Below are positions 33,888 through 41,539 of a DNA stretch of 64,000 nt, one piece after another; position 1 is the stretch's first letter, and each line of letters starts with the position of its first letter. The position numbers were made by a program, and so were the translations under genes. The notes under the pieces were generated by a model, which did not search any database, was not told the DNA's origin, and saw only the letters and a list, made by a program, of their open reading frames with translations. Source of the stretch: Granulicella tundricola MP5ACTX9 (GTDB lineage Bacteria > Acidobacteriota > Terriglobia > Terriglobales > Acidobacteriaceae); contig NC_015064.1 of the NCBI RefSeq assembly GCF_000178975.2, positions 992,001 to 1,056,000 on the forward strand, given 5' to 3'.

Positions 33888-34697
33888 TTGAACATTCTCG
33901 TGCTCTCGCCTCACCGCGATGACGCTGCCTTTTCCCTCTCCCTCTCCATCGCCCACTGGCTCTCCGCCGGCCACCGCGTCACCCTCCTCAACGTCTTCAC
34001 CCGCTCCCTCTACGCCCCATACTCGGACGCAGACTTCGTCCATGACAACGACCGCCTCTCCTACATCTCCGCCATGCGCCGGAAAGAAGATGAGTCCTTC
34101 CTCAAGCGTCTCCCCGGCCTCACCATGGTCGATCTCAACCTCAAGGACGCGCCCATCCGCCTCCGTTGCGACGCCTCCATCGTCTGCGACATGGACGCCG
34201 ATCCCGCCGACACCGCCATCCCCAAGATCCAGAAAGCCCTCACCACCCAGGCTGCCGCCCCACGCCCCATGCAGGCTCTCGTCCTGCCCTTGGGCTTAGG
34301 TCATCACGTCGACCACCGCGTAGCCCGCGACGCTGCTCTCACCTTCTCCACCACCCTCCCCACCGCCTTCTACGAAGAGCTCCCCTACGCCACCCGTGAA
34401 GGCGTTCGTGTCGATCTCTCCCGCTTCCGTGAAGACGTCAACACCCGCCTCCACGAGCCTCTCCACCCCGTCCTCGTCCACGGCACCAACACCCATCCCA
34501 CTGACTTCAAGCTCCGCATCGCCCACCTCTACGCCTCGCAGATCGACGACGATCTTGCCCACACCATCGCCAACTTCAGCCATCGCTACCAGGGCGCAGA
34601 GCGTCTCTGGGCCAACGAGCAGTGGCTCGCCAAAGCCGTAGACAACAAGCTCTCCACCAGCCAGCGCGACCAGGAAGCCAAGCCCCTCCCCTCATGA
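33888..34697 (+). CDS. PIG-L (LmbE-like) deacetylase family protein
   Basis: A 269-residue protein with a TTG start at 33888 and a GGAG about 10 nt upstream. The metal-binding motif L-S-P-H-R-D-D-A-A-F (P-H-x-D-D) is near residue 8, and the family's H-V-D-H-R motif occurs as G-H-H-V-D-H-R-V. Such zinc enzymes deacetylate N-acetylglucosamine-containing conjugates. It overlaps the following GT2 gene by 4 bp (ATGA). Its neighbours suggest a short glycan or glycolipid pathway of unknown product. Confidence 0.85.
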   Translation: MNILVLSPHRDDAAFSLSLSIAHWLSAGHRVTLLNVFTRSLYAPYSDADFVHDNDRLSYISAMRRKEDESFLKRLPGLTMVDLNLKDAPIRLRCDASIVCDMDADPADTAIPKIQKALTTQAAAPRPMQALVLPLGLGHHVDHRVARDAALTFSTTLPTAFYEELPYATREGVRVDLSRFREDVNTRLHEPLHPVLVHGTNTHPTDFKLRIAHLYASQIDDDLAHTIANFSHRYQGAERLWANEQWLAKAVDNKLSTSQRDQEAKPLPS

Positions 34698-35896
34698 GCC
34701 GTTACGCCCCACTCGCAGAGCCTCTCATCGCCACACCGCCTCACCCAAAGTTGAGAGCCTGCATCATCATCCCCACGCGCAATGAAGAGTCCATCCTCCC
34801 GCGCACACTGGATGCCCTGCGCCTCCAGCAGTCTTTCAACCACCAGCCCCTGGACCCCAATACCTACGAGGTCATCCTCCTCCTCAACAACTGCACAGAC
34901 GCCTCGGAGGCAGTCGCACAGCACTACCAGCAACAACACCCAACCTTCCATCTCCACACAGCCACCCGCACCCTCGCGCCGGAGGAAGCCCACGTAGGCA
35001 CCGCCCGCCGTCTCCTCATGGACACCGCTCACCATCGCCTGCAAACCTCCCCGCACTCTTACTCCGCCATCCTCTCCACAGACGCGGACACGGTCGTAGC
35101 GCCAGATTGGACCGCCCGCAATCTCGCCGCCATAGAAGCCGGAGCCGACGTAGTGGGCGGCGTCATCAACCTCTTCCCGGAAGATCTTGAAGCCTTGAAG
35201 CAACAAGACCCCGGCACATACCAGGCCTACAAGAACGATCGCCAACTCCAGCACCTCGTCGCCCAACTTGAATCCATCCTCGATCCCGACCCAGCCGACC
35301 CCTGGCCTCGCCACCTCGAGCACTTCGGCGCATCCTTAGCCTGCACCCCCAGCATCTACGCCCTCGCCGGCGGCCTCCCCCCCGTCAAGCCTCTTGAAGA
35401 CGTAGCCTTCATCGACGCCCTCCGCAAGGTCGGCGCACGCATCCGCCACTGCCCCCAAACCCACATCTTCACCTCCGCCCGTCTCGATGGCCGGGCCGAG
35501 GTAGGTCTCTCCGGTCAACTCCGCATCTGGCAAAATCAGTCCCGCAACAAAGAGCCCCACACAGTCGATTCAGCCCAGTGGCTGGAACACCGTTTCCGCT
35601 CCCTAGCCGCCCTCCGCCGCCTCAACCAGTCCCAACACCTGCCGCCCCTCACCCTCTACCCGCAACCCTGGCAAGACCGCATCACGAATCTCCACGCAGA
35701 TCGCCTCCCCACCCCCCGCTTCCTCGAACTCCTGGACTGCAACGCCCTAATCGAAGACCTCTTCACTCAAACCAACCACCCGCACCACTCCGAAATCGAA
35801 GAAACCATCACCGCCCTCACCCAGACCATCACCACCCTGACCCACAAAAGCCCAGGAACCCCGTCCGAACCGTTGCACCTATCTGTTCTTCCCTAG
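34694..35896 (+). CDS. Family 2 glycosyltransferase
   Basis: A 400-residue protein starting at the ATG at 34694. GT2 motifs are C-I-I-I-P-T-R-N-E-E, L-L-L-N-N-C-T-D, and the D-x-D region S-T-D-A-D-T-V-V-A-P-D-W. Other blocks are H-F-G-A-S-L-A-C and L-E-D-V-A-F-I-D-A-L. No transmembrane segments, so a soluble or peripheral enzyme. It is translationally coupled to the PIG-L gene. Product unknown. Confidence 0.85.
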   Translation: MSRYAPLAEPLIATPPHPKLRACIIIPTRNEESILPRTLDALRLQQSFNHQPLDPNTYEVILLLNNCTDASEAVAQHYQQQHPTFHLHTATRTLAPEEAHVGTARRLLMDTAHHRLQTSPHSYSAILSTDADTVVAPDWTARNLAAIEAGADVVGGVINLFPEDLEALKQQDPGTYQAYKNDRQLQHLVAQLESILDPDPADPWPRHLEHFGASLACTPSIYALAGGLPPVKPLEDVAFIDALRKVGARIRHCPQTHIFTSARLDGRAEVGLSGQLRIWQNQSRNKEPHTVDSAQWLEHRFRSLAALRRLNQSQHLPPLTLYPQPWQDRITNLHADRLPTPRFLELLDCNALIEDLFTQTNHPHHSEIEETITALTQTITTLTHKSPGTPSEPLHLSVLP

Positions 35897-35919
35897 AACG
35901 CCCACGAACGCTCGCGTGC

Positions 35920-35952
35920 CCCATTCATCGCAGTCTCACCGCGATGAGTGGG
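35920..35952. terminator. Bidirectional terminator-like hairpin
   Basis: CCCATTCATCGC (35920-35931) pairs with GCGATGAGTGGG (35941-35952), 12 bp with one G-T, loop of 9 nt, between convergent GT2 and acyl-CoA dehydrogenase/methyltransferase genes. No clear T-run. Confidence 0.6.
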
Positions 35953-36089
35953 AAGTAGAACTCACCCCCGGCGACGCCTATGCAGTTGCCTGTTCTTACC
36001 CAATCAAATCCCAAACCAGCACATCCATCCCCGGAAAGCATCCACTCCAGGCATCCCCTCTTATCCCGCCTTAATCCGTCTTTTCCCCG

Positions 36090-37880
36090 TTACGCCTTGC
36101 TCTGTCTCTCCAGCACATCAATCCGAAACCTCTCCCGCCGCTCCCCACCAACCCATTTCCACTCCGCCCGTCCAAGCCAGTACTCATGCACTTGATCCCC
36201 CGTCAACGGATAATCCGGTACCCACTCCGTCAAATGCACCAGCACCAAATGCCCTCCATCCATATGCCGCGCAGCTAATTCATCCGCAGCCCTCGCCAGG
36301 TCGGCCAAAGACCAGTAATAAGCCACCTCAGACACCACAATCAGCTCAAACATCCCGGACGGCATCTCCTCCGGCACCCGCAGACATGCAAACGAAACCC
36401 CTGGACACCGCCCCTTAGCCACACGGAGCGCCGTCTCAGAGACATCCACCGCTACCAGTTCATCGCAGCGCTCCGCCAGCAGCTTCGTCAGCACTCCAAT
36501 CGAGCAACCAACCTCAAGCCCTCGCTCGTATCGCTCCTCAGGCAGCGCCCCCACCGTAGCCCCATACTTCTCCCGCTCATACTCGCTCGTCTCGAACTCC
36601 CACGGATCACGCTTTTGCGTATAGATCCGTTCAAAGTACTTCGGCGGAAGAGACTCCTCCCGGAACCCATCCCTCCAGAACCCATCTCCACTCCCCTCAG
36701 ACCGCCGGTGAGACTTCTCCAGCGAGTAGCGCCCAATCGCAGCCAGCGTAGCATCCGGCGCAGGCTGCCGCAGATACATCGTCAGGTCCCGGATCACCCG
36801 CTCAAACCGAGCCGGCTGCAACAGTCCATGCGCCCCCACGCCGGTCGTCACCCTCTGCATCACACCCGTCCCCAGCCGTTCGATTGCCACCCGCATCATG
36901 TTCGCGCACTCGATCATCCGCTCCACATGCGCCTTGTCCGTCCGGTAGAAGCTCTCCTCGCACACCGCCGCGCCCTTCTCCACCCACATCGCCGCCTCCT
37001 GCGCTGAGATAGCAATCTCCCCCAGCCTCGCCACCTGGTACGGATCGTCCCCCCGCCGCATCTCATCCAGCCATTCGGCAAACATCACATGCAGCCGCAT
37101 CACGGCACCCGCCTGCACCGCCGCAAACCGTACCGCCCCGCCACGGAACATCGGATCGCGATAAAAATCCCCCGGCGCACCAATCAACTCGTCTGCCTCC
37201 ACCCGCCCACCCGTAAAGTCCACCCCAAAGCTCTCCGAGCTCTCCATCCCCAGCGGATGCCAGAAGCTCCGGTCGATCGAGGCTCCCAGCGATTCCATCG
37301 TCGGCACTGTCATCTGCCACCCGCGCCCCGGAATCTCAGCCGTCACCATAGGCCGCTGCACAAATGCCGCCCCCGTACAGAACGTCTTCTCTCCTTCAAA
37401 ACGATAGCCACCCTGCTCCGGCACCAACCGCAGCACCTCCGGCTTACCCGTATTCCAGACCCCCGAAATCATCCCCCCGCGCACCTCCTCGGCCAGCCTC
37501 GCCACCTGCCCTGCCGACCCATACCGCTGCACCAGCAGCAGCCCATTCACATGGCCTTCGTAGATCCGCCCCAGCGCCAGATCCGCCCCACCCACCGCCG
37601 CCAGCACCCGCATCAGCGTCTCCTGCGTCCCCGCCTCGACCCCCAGGCCCAGCCCACCCTCACTCACCGGCAGCGGAGCCGTCAGCAACCCAATCTCCGC
37701 AAACCGTTCAATCTCCCGCTTCGGAGCCGTCTGCAACCCAAGGTTCGGTCGACGCGCCAACTCATCCGCCAACCCGGTCGCCCGTCTCAGCAGCGAACCC
37801 AGATCATCCCCACCCCGCACTTCACCCAAATCATCACCCAGGCTCTCCCGCTCATCCCCAACCTCAACCACATCCGCCAT
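36090..37880 (-). CDS. Acyl-CoA dehydrogenase-like / SAM methyltransferase fusion
   Basis: A 596-residue protein. The start at 37880 has a GGGGGAGAG Shine-Dalgarno 7 nt upstream; a GTG at 37943 would add 21 residues. Residues ~1-380 are acyl-CoA dehydrogenase-like: L-P-V-S-E-G-G-L-G-L-G, F-E-G-E-K-T-F-C-T-G-A, and C-terminal helical A-H-G-L-L-Q-P-A-R-F-E-R-V-I-R-D. Residues ~430-596 are a NodS-like class I methyltransferase: G-L-E-V-G-C-S-I-G-V-L-T, A-V-D-V-S-E-T-A-L, and V-S-E-V-A-Y-Y-W-S. These two enzymes are commonly separate. It is convergent with PIG-L and GT2, suggesting one four-function pathway. Product unknown. Confidence 0.85.
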   Translation of the reverse strand: MADVVEVGDERESLGDDLGEVRGGDDLGSLLRRATGLADELARRPNLGLQTAPKREIERFAEIGLLTAPLPVSEGGLGLGVEAGTQETLMRVLAAVGGADLALGRIYEGHVNGLLLVQRYGSAGQVARLAEEVRGGMISGVWNTGKPEVLRLVPEQGGYRFEGEKTFCTGAAFVQRPMVTAEIPGRGWQMTVPTMESLGASIDRSFWHPLGMESSESFGVDFTGGRVEADELIGAPGDFYRDPMFRGGAVRFAAVQAGAVMRLHVMFAEWLDEMRRGDDPYQVARLGEIAISAQEAAMWVEKGAAVCEESFYRTDKAHVERMIECANMMRVAIERLGTGVMQRVTTGVGAHGLLQPARFERVIRDLTMYLRQPAPDATLAAIGRYSLEKSHRRSEGSGDGFWRDGFREESLPPKYFERIYTQKRDPWEFETSEYEREKYGATVGALPEERYERGLEVGCSIGVLTKLLAERCDELVAVDVSETALRVAKGRCPGVSFACLRVPEEMPSGMFELIVVSEVAYYWSLADLARAADELAARHMDGGHLVLVHLTEWVPDYPLTGDQVHEYWLGRAEWKWVGGERRERFRIDVLERQSKA

Positions 37881-38079
37881 GCGATAGCTCTCCCCCGGTG
37901 AACCAGCCCACCGTCCAATCGAAATGCCCTGAACCGTACTCACATTGATGCAACTTCCCGCCTAACAGACAAACCCCACCCCAACCCATCCCCAACTGCC
38001 TCCCACCCAACCGTCTCCCTACCTGAACCGCATCCCACCCCAACTGCCTCCCCACCCAAACCCCTTCCCCACCCCAACC

Positions 38080-38300
38080 GTCATCTGAGCGCAGTGAAGA
38101 ATCTCCGTAGCGGCTGTCGCTGTTGCGGTTGCGGTTGCCGTTGCCGTTGCCGTTGCAGTCGCTGTTGCCGTTGCAGTCGCCGTTGCAGTCGCCGTTGCCA
38201 TTGCCATTGCCGTTGCCGTTGCCGTTCGGATTAGAGGGGCGCTTTAGCGCCCCGTCAACGGGCAAAACACAATGGGCTTTAGCCCCGGGCTCTTGCAGAC
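38080..38300 (-). repeat. Composite R1/R2 repeat with GTTGCC hexamer array
   Basis: An imperfect R1 head (GTCATCTGAGCGCAGTGAAG, 38080) runs into a degenerate GTTGCC/GTTGCAGTC hexamer array (about 38110-38226). The R2 pair of hairpins follows: GGGGCGC-TTTA-GCGCCCC (38236-38253) and GGGCTTTAGCCC (38274-38285). R2 reads on the minus strand. It is the mirror image of the block at 41935-42073. Reading frames through the array encode only Ala/Val- or Asn/Gly-type runs and are not genes. The rest of 37944-38079 has no recognised element apart from a C-rich CCCCAACCNTC-type low-complexity stretch. Confidence 0.8.
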
Positions 38301-38324
38301 CATCCGCATAACCCTCGCCCTAAG

Positions 38325-38600
38325 AATCACTTACGACTATTTTCACAAAAAACACCAGCAAACTCGCGTGTCAAGCCCCCCCGCCGCAAAATATTGCTCC
38401 AACCCCAACCCCATCAACCACTTACCCTCCAAAAATAGTTGGGGTATTCACCCCCGCCACCCTGATAAAATAGAAGCAGCAGAAAAACAGCGCCGGGTGG
38501 GCGCACCGTTACTCTCTCGCTAATAACTCATCCGCAGTCATCCTCTAACTGTAATCGAATGAAGACTTTGGATCGAAACAGGGGGGAGGGGGGGACACCC
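38325..38600 (+). promoter_or_regulatory. R3 leader element, copy C (upstream of glycosidase-like gene)
   Basis: CTTACGACTATTTTCACAA and AAAACACCAGCAAACTCG lead into GTGTCAAGCCCCCC, CCACTTACCCTCC, AAAAATAGTTGGGGTATTC, ACCCCCGCCACCCTG and ATAAAATAGAAG. The 3' module has TCTAACTGTAATCGAATG, AAGACTTTGGATCG and a run of G. It ends ~30 bp before the ATG at 38628. Confidence 0.75.
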
Positions 38601-38627
38601 TCGCCATAACCTGCATCGAACAACCCC

Positions 38628-39761
38628 ATGCCACACAGCTTCGCGAGCTTCTTCATGGGCGGCTTTGAATGCGCCACCCATAAACGCCGGGACGGCCTCC
38701 AGATCGACGTCCTCGCCTCCACCGGCCACGCCACCCACGCCGCTCGGGACTATACCCTCCTGGCTGAAGCCGGCGTAAAAACGGTCCGCGACGGCCTCCG
38801 CTGGCACCTCATCGAAGCCGGCGCCCCCGGCCAGTACGACTGGTCCAGCTTCCTCCCCATGCTGGACGCCTCCATCGCCACCGGCACCCAGGTCCTCTGG
38901 GACCTCTGCCACTGGGGCCTCCCCCACGGCCTGGACATCTTCTCAGACGACTTCGTCACCCGCTTCGAGGCCTTCGCTGCCGCCGCCGCCCGCCTCATCC
39001 AAGACCGCAACCCCACCCCCATCCCCCACTACTGCCCCATCAACGAAATCAGCTTCTGGGCCTGGGTCGGAGGCGACGTTAAGGCCTTCGCCCCCCACCA
39101 GGAGGGCCGCGGCCCCGAGCTCAAGCGCCAGCTCGTCCGCGCCTCCCTGGCAGCCATCCGCGCCGTCCGGGGGGTGGACCCCAGAGCCCGCTTCCTCCAA
39201 CCCGAACCAATCATCGACATCGTTCCAGAATGGAACGATGTCGAAAAGTACCCGCACATCGTGGAACAATCTCGCAACCACACCGCCTCCCAGTACGAGG
39301 CGTGGGACATGCTCGCGGGCCGCCGTGAGCCTGAACTGGGCGGGTCGGCGGAGATGCTGGACTACATTGGCGTGAATTATTACTGGAACAACCAGTGGGT
39401 GCATGGGGGGGACCGTAAGCCGCCGGGGCACCCAGACCACAAGCCCCTCCACCGGATGCTGGTGGAGCTTTGGGAGCGGTACCGGCGGCCCATTTTGATT
39501 ACTGAGACGGGGGCGGAGATGGGGGCGGATGTGGGGTGGCTGGGGTATGTGGCGGCGGAGGTGCGGCAGGCTCGGCGGGAGGGGGCGGAGATGGTGGGGG
39601 TGTGTCTGTATCCGGTGATGGACTACCCGGGGTGGGATGACGATCGGCACTGCCGTTGCGGGCTGATCGGCGTGGATGAGGATTGGGACGTGCGTAGCTT
39701 GCGGGCGGATCTGGTGGAGGAGTTGCGGCTGCAGGCTCGGATCACGGAGAACGTGACTTAA
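38628..39761 (+). CDS. Clan-A glycoside hydrolase-like protein (GH1-like)
   Basis: A 377-residue protein with a (beta/alpha)8 look. Candidate acid/base is the Glu of H-Y-C-P-I-N-E-I-S-F (GH1 has N-E-P). Candidate nucleophile is the Glu of I-L-I-T-E-T-G-A (GH1 has T-E-N-G). Other matches are D-G-L-R-W-H-L-I-E and W-D-L-C-H-W-G-L-P. No signal peptide. Substrate unknown; a beta-glycosidase is likely. The codon third positions change from C-rich to G-rich inside this gene at about 39,300, where the strand skew flips. A 31-bp hairpin lies at 39214-39244. Confidence 0.75.
   Translation: MPHSFASFFMGGFECATHKRRDGLQIDVLASTGHATHAARDYTLLAEAGVKTVRDGLRWHLIEAGAPGQYDWSSFLPMLDASIATGTQVLWDLCHWGLPHGLDIFSDDFVTRFEAFAAAAARLIQDRNPTPIPHYCPINEISFWAWVGGDVKAFAPHQEGRGPELKRQLVRASLAAIRAVRGVDPRARFLQPEPIIDIVPEWNDVEKYPHIVEQSRNHTASQYEAWDMLAGRREPELGGSAEMLDYIGVNYYWNNQWVHGGDRKPPGHPDHKPLHRMLVELWERYRRPILITETGAEMGADVGWLGYVAAEVRQARREGAEMVGVCLYPVMDYPGWDDDRHCRCGLIGVDEDWDVRSLRADLVEELRLQARITENVT
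39214..39244. repeat. 31-bp perfect palindrome with GAA loop at the skew switch
   Basis: TCGACATCGTTCCA, loop GAA, TGGAACGATGTCGA: a 14-bp perfect stem inside the glycosidase-like coding sequence (codes for I-V-P-E-W-N-D-V). The GAA loop is the same as in R1 hairpins; the stem is unrelated. Confidence 0.85.
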
Positions 39762-39832
39762 GGCATTGTTTGCCGGGCAGAATTTGCCGCCCTTTGCTGA
39801 TGAGAAAGGGCCGTGTTGCAGATAATGCAGAC

Positions 39833-40198
39833 ATGGACAGCAAAAGCTTTGCCGCGGCGGCGTACCGGGTAGAACATCCTTCAAAGATCAACAGGCGCTC
39901 GCGCCGGGGCACGACGCCCCAGGCGGTACGGGTGGATCAGATTCATGCACGGGACCCCCTGGCGTACCCGTCCTCACGGCCACGTCCGGAGGGGGCGACG
40001 AAGCCCCTGCTCTCGTTTGAGTGGACGGAGACGAAGGCTACGGCCACACCAGTCGTTGAGGCTGAGGTTCCTGTGGCTGCGCCGAGCGAGCCGGTGCGTT
40101 TGATGCCCTCGCAGCGTGCCCATCTGCTGCGGCCGCTGACGTTGCGTGGCAGCGATGGGCGGCAGACGTATGTGACGTACACGGTCAATCCTAAGTAG
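39833..40198 (+). CDS. Small protein of unknown function
   Basis: A 121-residue protein from the ATG at 39833. It is basic and disordered-looking, rich in Arg/Pro/Ala, with S-R-R-G-T-T-P-Q-A-V-R-V-D-Q and a C-terminal T-Y-V-T-Y-T-V-N-P-K. No family recognised. Coding bias is G-rich on the + strand, as for genes to the right of 39.3 kb. Confidence 0.55.
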   Translation: MDSKSFAAAAYRVEHPSKINRRSRRGTTPQAVRVDQIHARDPLAYPSSRPRPEGATKPLLSFEWTETKATATPVVEAEVPVAAPSEPVRLMPSQRAHLLRPLTLRGSDGRQTYVTYTVNPK

Positions 40199-40287
40199 TT
40201 CTGATAGTTGGCCGCTTGAGAGAAACCCACGTCCCAGAAGCGGGACATGGGGCACCCAGTTGTGGTGGGTCTCGCATCTGAGGTTCT

Positions 40288-40818
40288 ATGAGCGAGAACA
40301 TGATTGTGGACTTTATTGAGCAGAGGCTTGCCCAGCCTGCGACGGCACGAGTTGAGACGCATCCGGGTGAGCGGTCGCTCTGGAAGGGCATTGCTGCCGG
40401 ACTGGTGGGCGGACTGCTGGCTACGGCTGCGAAGACTTTGGCTGAGAAAGTCTATCCGCCGCGGACGCATGGGGAGCCTGAGCCTCCTGAAGTGCTGGCC
40501 GAGAAGGTGGCCGGGCATCCGCTGGATGGAGCGAGCAAGACGATCGCGGCAGAGACGATTCACTGGGCTTTCGGGGCGGCTGCGGGTGCGGCTTATGGTG
40601 CGCTGGCGGAGTATTATCCGGCTGCGACGGCTCGGCAGGGCGCGAACTTTGGGATGACGCTGATGGCTCTGACGCATGAAGGAGTGCTGCCGGCGATGGG
40701 GCTTTCGGCTGAACCTGCGGAGCAGACGACCCGGGAGAGGTCGAGCGAGATGGCTACGCATGTGGTCTTTGGTCTGGTGGCTGAGGTTGTGCGGAGTAAT
40801 GTCCGGAGCTTCTTGTAA
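40288..40818 (+). CDS. DUF1440 (YagU-like) membrane protein
   Basis: A 176-residue protein. It matches DUF1440: G-I-A-A-G-L-V-G-G-L-L-A-T-A-A-K-T-L-A-E, then I-H-W-A-F-G-A-A-A-G-A-A-Y-G-A-L-A-E-Y, then F-G-M-T-L-M-A-L-T-H-E-G and H-V-V-F-G-L-V-A-E-V-V-R. These contain weak transmembrane helices. YagU relates to acid survival in E. coli, but the function is poorly defined. Its 3' 205 bp are overlapped antisense by the gene at 40614-41531. Confidence 0.75.
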   Translation: MSENMIVDFIEQRLAQPATARVETHPGERSLWKGIAAGLVGGLLATAAKTLAEKVYPPRTHGEPEPPEVLAEKVAGHPLDGASKTIAAETIHWAFGAAAGAAYGALAEYYPAATARQGANFGMTLMALTHEGVLPAMGLSAEPAEQTTRERSSEMATHVVFGLVAEVVRSNVRSFL

Positions 40819-41531
40819 GGGGTGCTGGTTCCTGACGAAAGATTACGGGGATAAGAAGGGATAAAAGCGATCAAGGCGGATTTGGTTGGGGCGGGTTTGG
40901 GGCTTGTGGCTTCGTGAAGGCCGGGTTCGGCTACTGCTTTCAGGACTAATCCTTCTTCTTCGTCGCTCCAGATGTAGTCTGGGCGCTCGGGGGCCGGAGG
41001 GTGGAGTCTTGCTTTTTCTGCTGCTTCTTCCTTGTCCTTGGCCCATTGCTCGGTGAGGATCTGCTCGAGGGTCTTTTCTCCCTTTGGAGCGGTGAATTCA
41101 GACTGCGGGGCAAGGGTGCCGAGGGTCTCGTGTTCCGTGATCTCTTCTACTTGTTGGCGGGATTTCTGGGGTTCTTCTGCCTCGCGGCGCTGGGGTGGGA
41201 GGTTGGTGGCGGCGATCTGGAGGCCGTAGAGTAAGAGGCCGGCGCGGCGGTTGTCGAGCTGGTTGGCGGCGATGCGGCGGAGGATCTCGCCGATGGCGAG
41301 TTGGATGGAGGCGCGGTCTTCGGGGAGGGGCAGGTCGAAGGGGGCGTTGCGGTTCTGGTCGGCGTATCGGGCTGCCAGATCGGCTCGTGGGATGGGTTTG
41401 CGGGTGGTGTGGTGGTAGTAGCAGAAGTGCTCGTGGCGCAGGGTTGGGCTGCCGCAGCGGCGTCCGTCGGTGTGGATGTGGCGGCATTGGAAGCGTGCAG
41501 GTGCTTCGACCGCTTGAGTTTGTGTGGTCAT
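40614..41531 (-). CDS. Cys/His-rich protein with C-Y-Y-H-H motif, extended antisense into DUF1440 gene
   Basis: A 305-residue frame starting at the ATG at 41531. The N-terminus holds a zinc-ribbon-like pattern: C-R-H-I-H-T-D-G-R-R-C-G-S-P-T-L-R-H, then F-C-Y-Y-H-H-T-T-R. A helical region (I-Q-L-A-I-G-E-I-L-R-R-I-A-A-N-Q-L-D) and an acidic/proline-rich part follow. The last ~80 residues are antisense to DUF1440 and look like read-through past a lost stop near 40830-40870. Similar short proteins seem common in Terriglobia, from memory. R3 copy D lies immediately upstream. Role unknown; nucleic-acid binding is a guess from the motif. Confidence 0.6.
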   Translation of the reverse strand: MTTQTQAVEAPARFQCRHIHTDGRRCGSPTLRHEHFCYYHHTTRKPIPRADLAARYADQNRNAPFDLPLPEDRASIQLAIGEILRRIAANQLDNRRAGLLLYGLQIAATNLPPQRREAEEPQKSRQQVEEITEHETLGTLAPQSEFTAPKGEKTLEQILTEQWAKDKEEAAEKARLHPPAPERPDYIWSDEEEGLVLKAVAEPGLHEATSPKPAPTKSALIAFIPSYPRNLSSGTSTPYKKLRTLLRTTSATRPKTTCVAISLDLSRVVCSAGSAESPIAGSTPSCVRAISVIPKFAPCRAVAAG

Positions 41532-41539
41532 ATGTTGGG

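Noticed and set aside
38110..38226. CRISPR array
   Set aside because: Units are 6 bp without spacers and there are no cas genes.
38113..38311. Reading frames rich in Ala/Val, Asn/Gly or Leu/Pro across the GTTGCC arrays (also 41986-42168 and 44755-45070)
   Set aside because: They are translations of hexamer repeats and have no other protein-like sequence; the arrays are present in three places with unrelated neighbours.
39214..39244. dif (XerC/XerD) site
   Set aside because: The palindrome has a 14-3-14 layout, not the 11-6-11 layout, and lacks the TTATGTTAA-type arm; the skew polarity is also origin-like rather than terminus-like under the usual convention.
38628..39761. Two genes or a frameshift at the skew change in the glycosidase-like gene
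   Set aside because: The frame stays open and both halves carry matching family motifs (N-E before, T-E-T-G after the switch).
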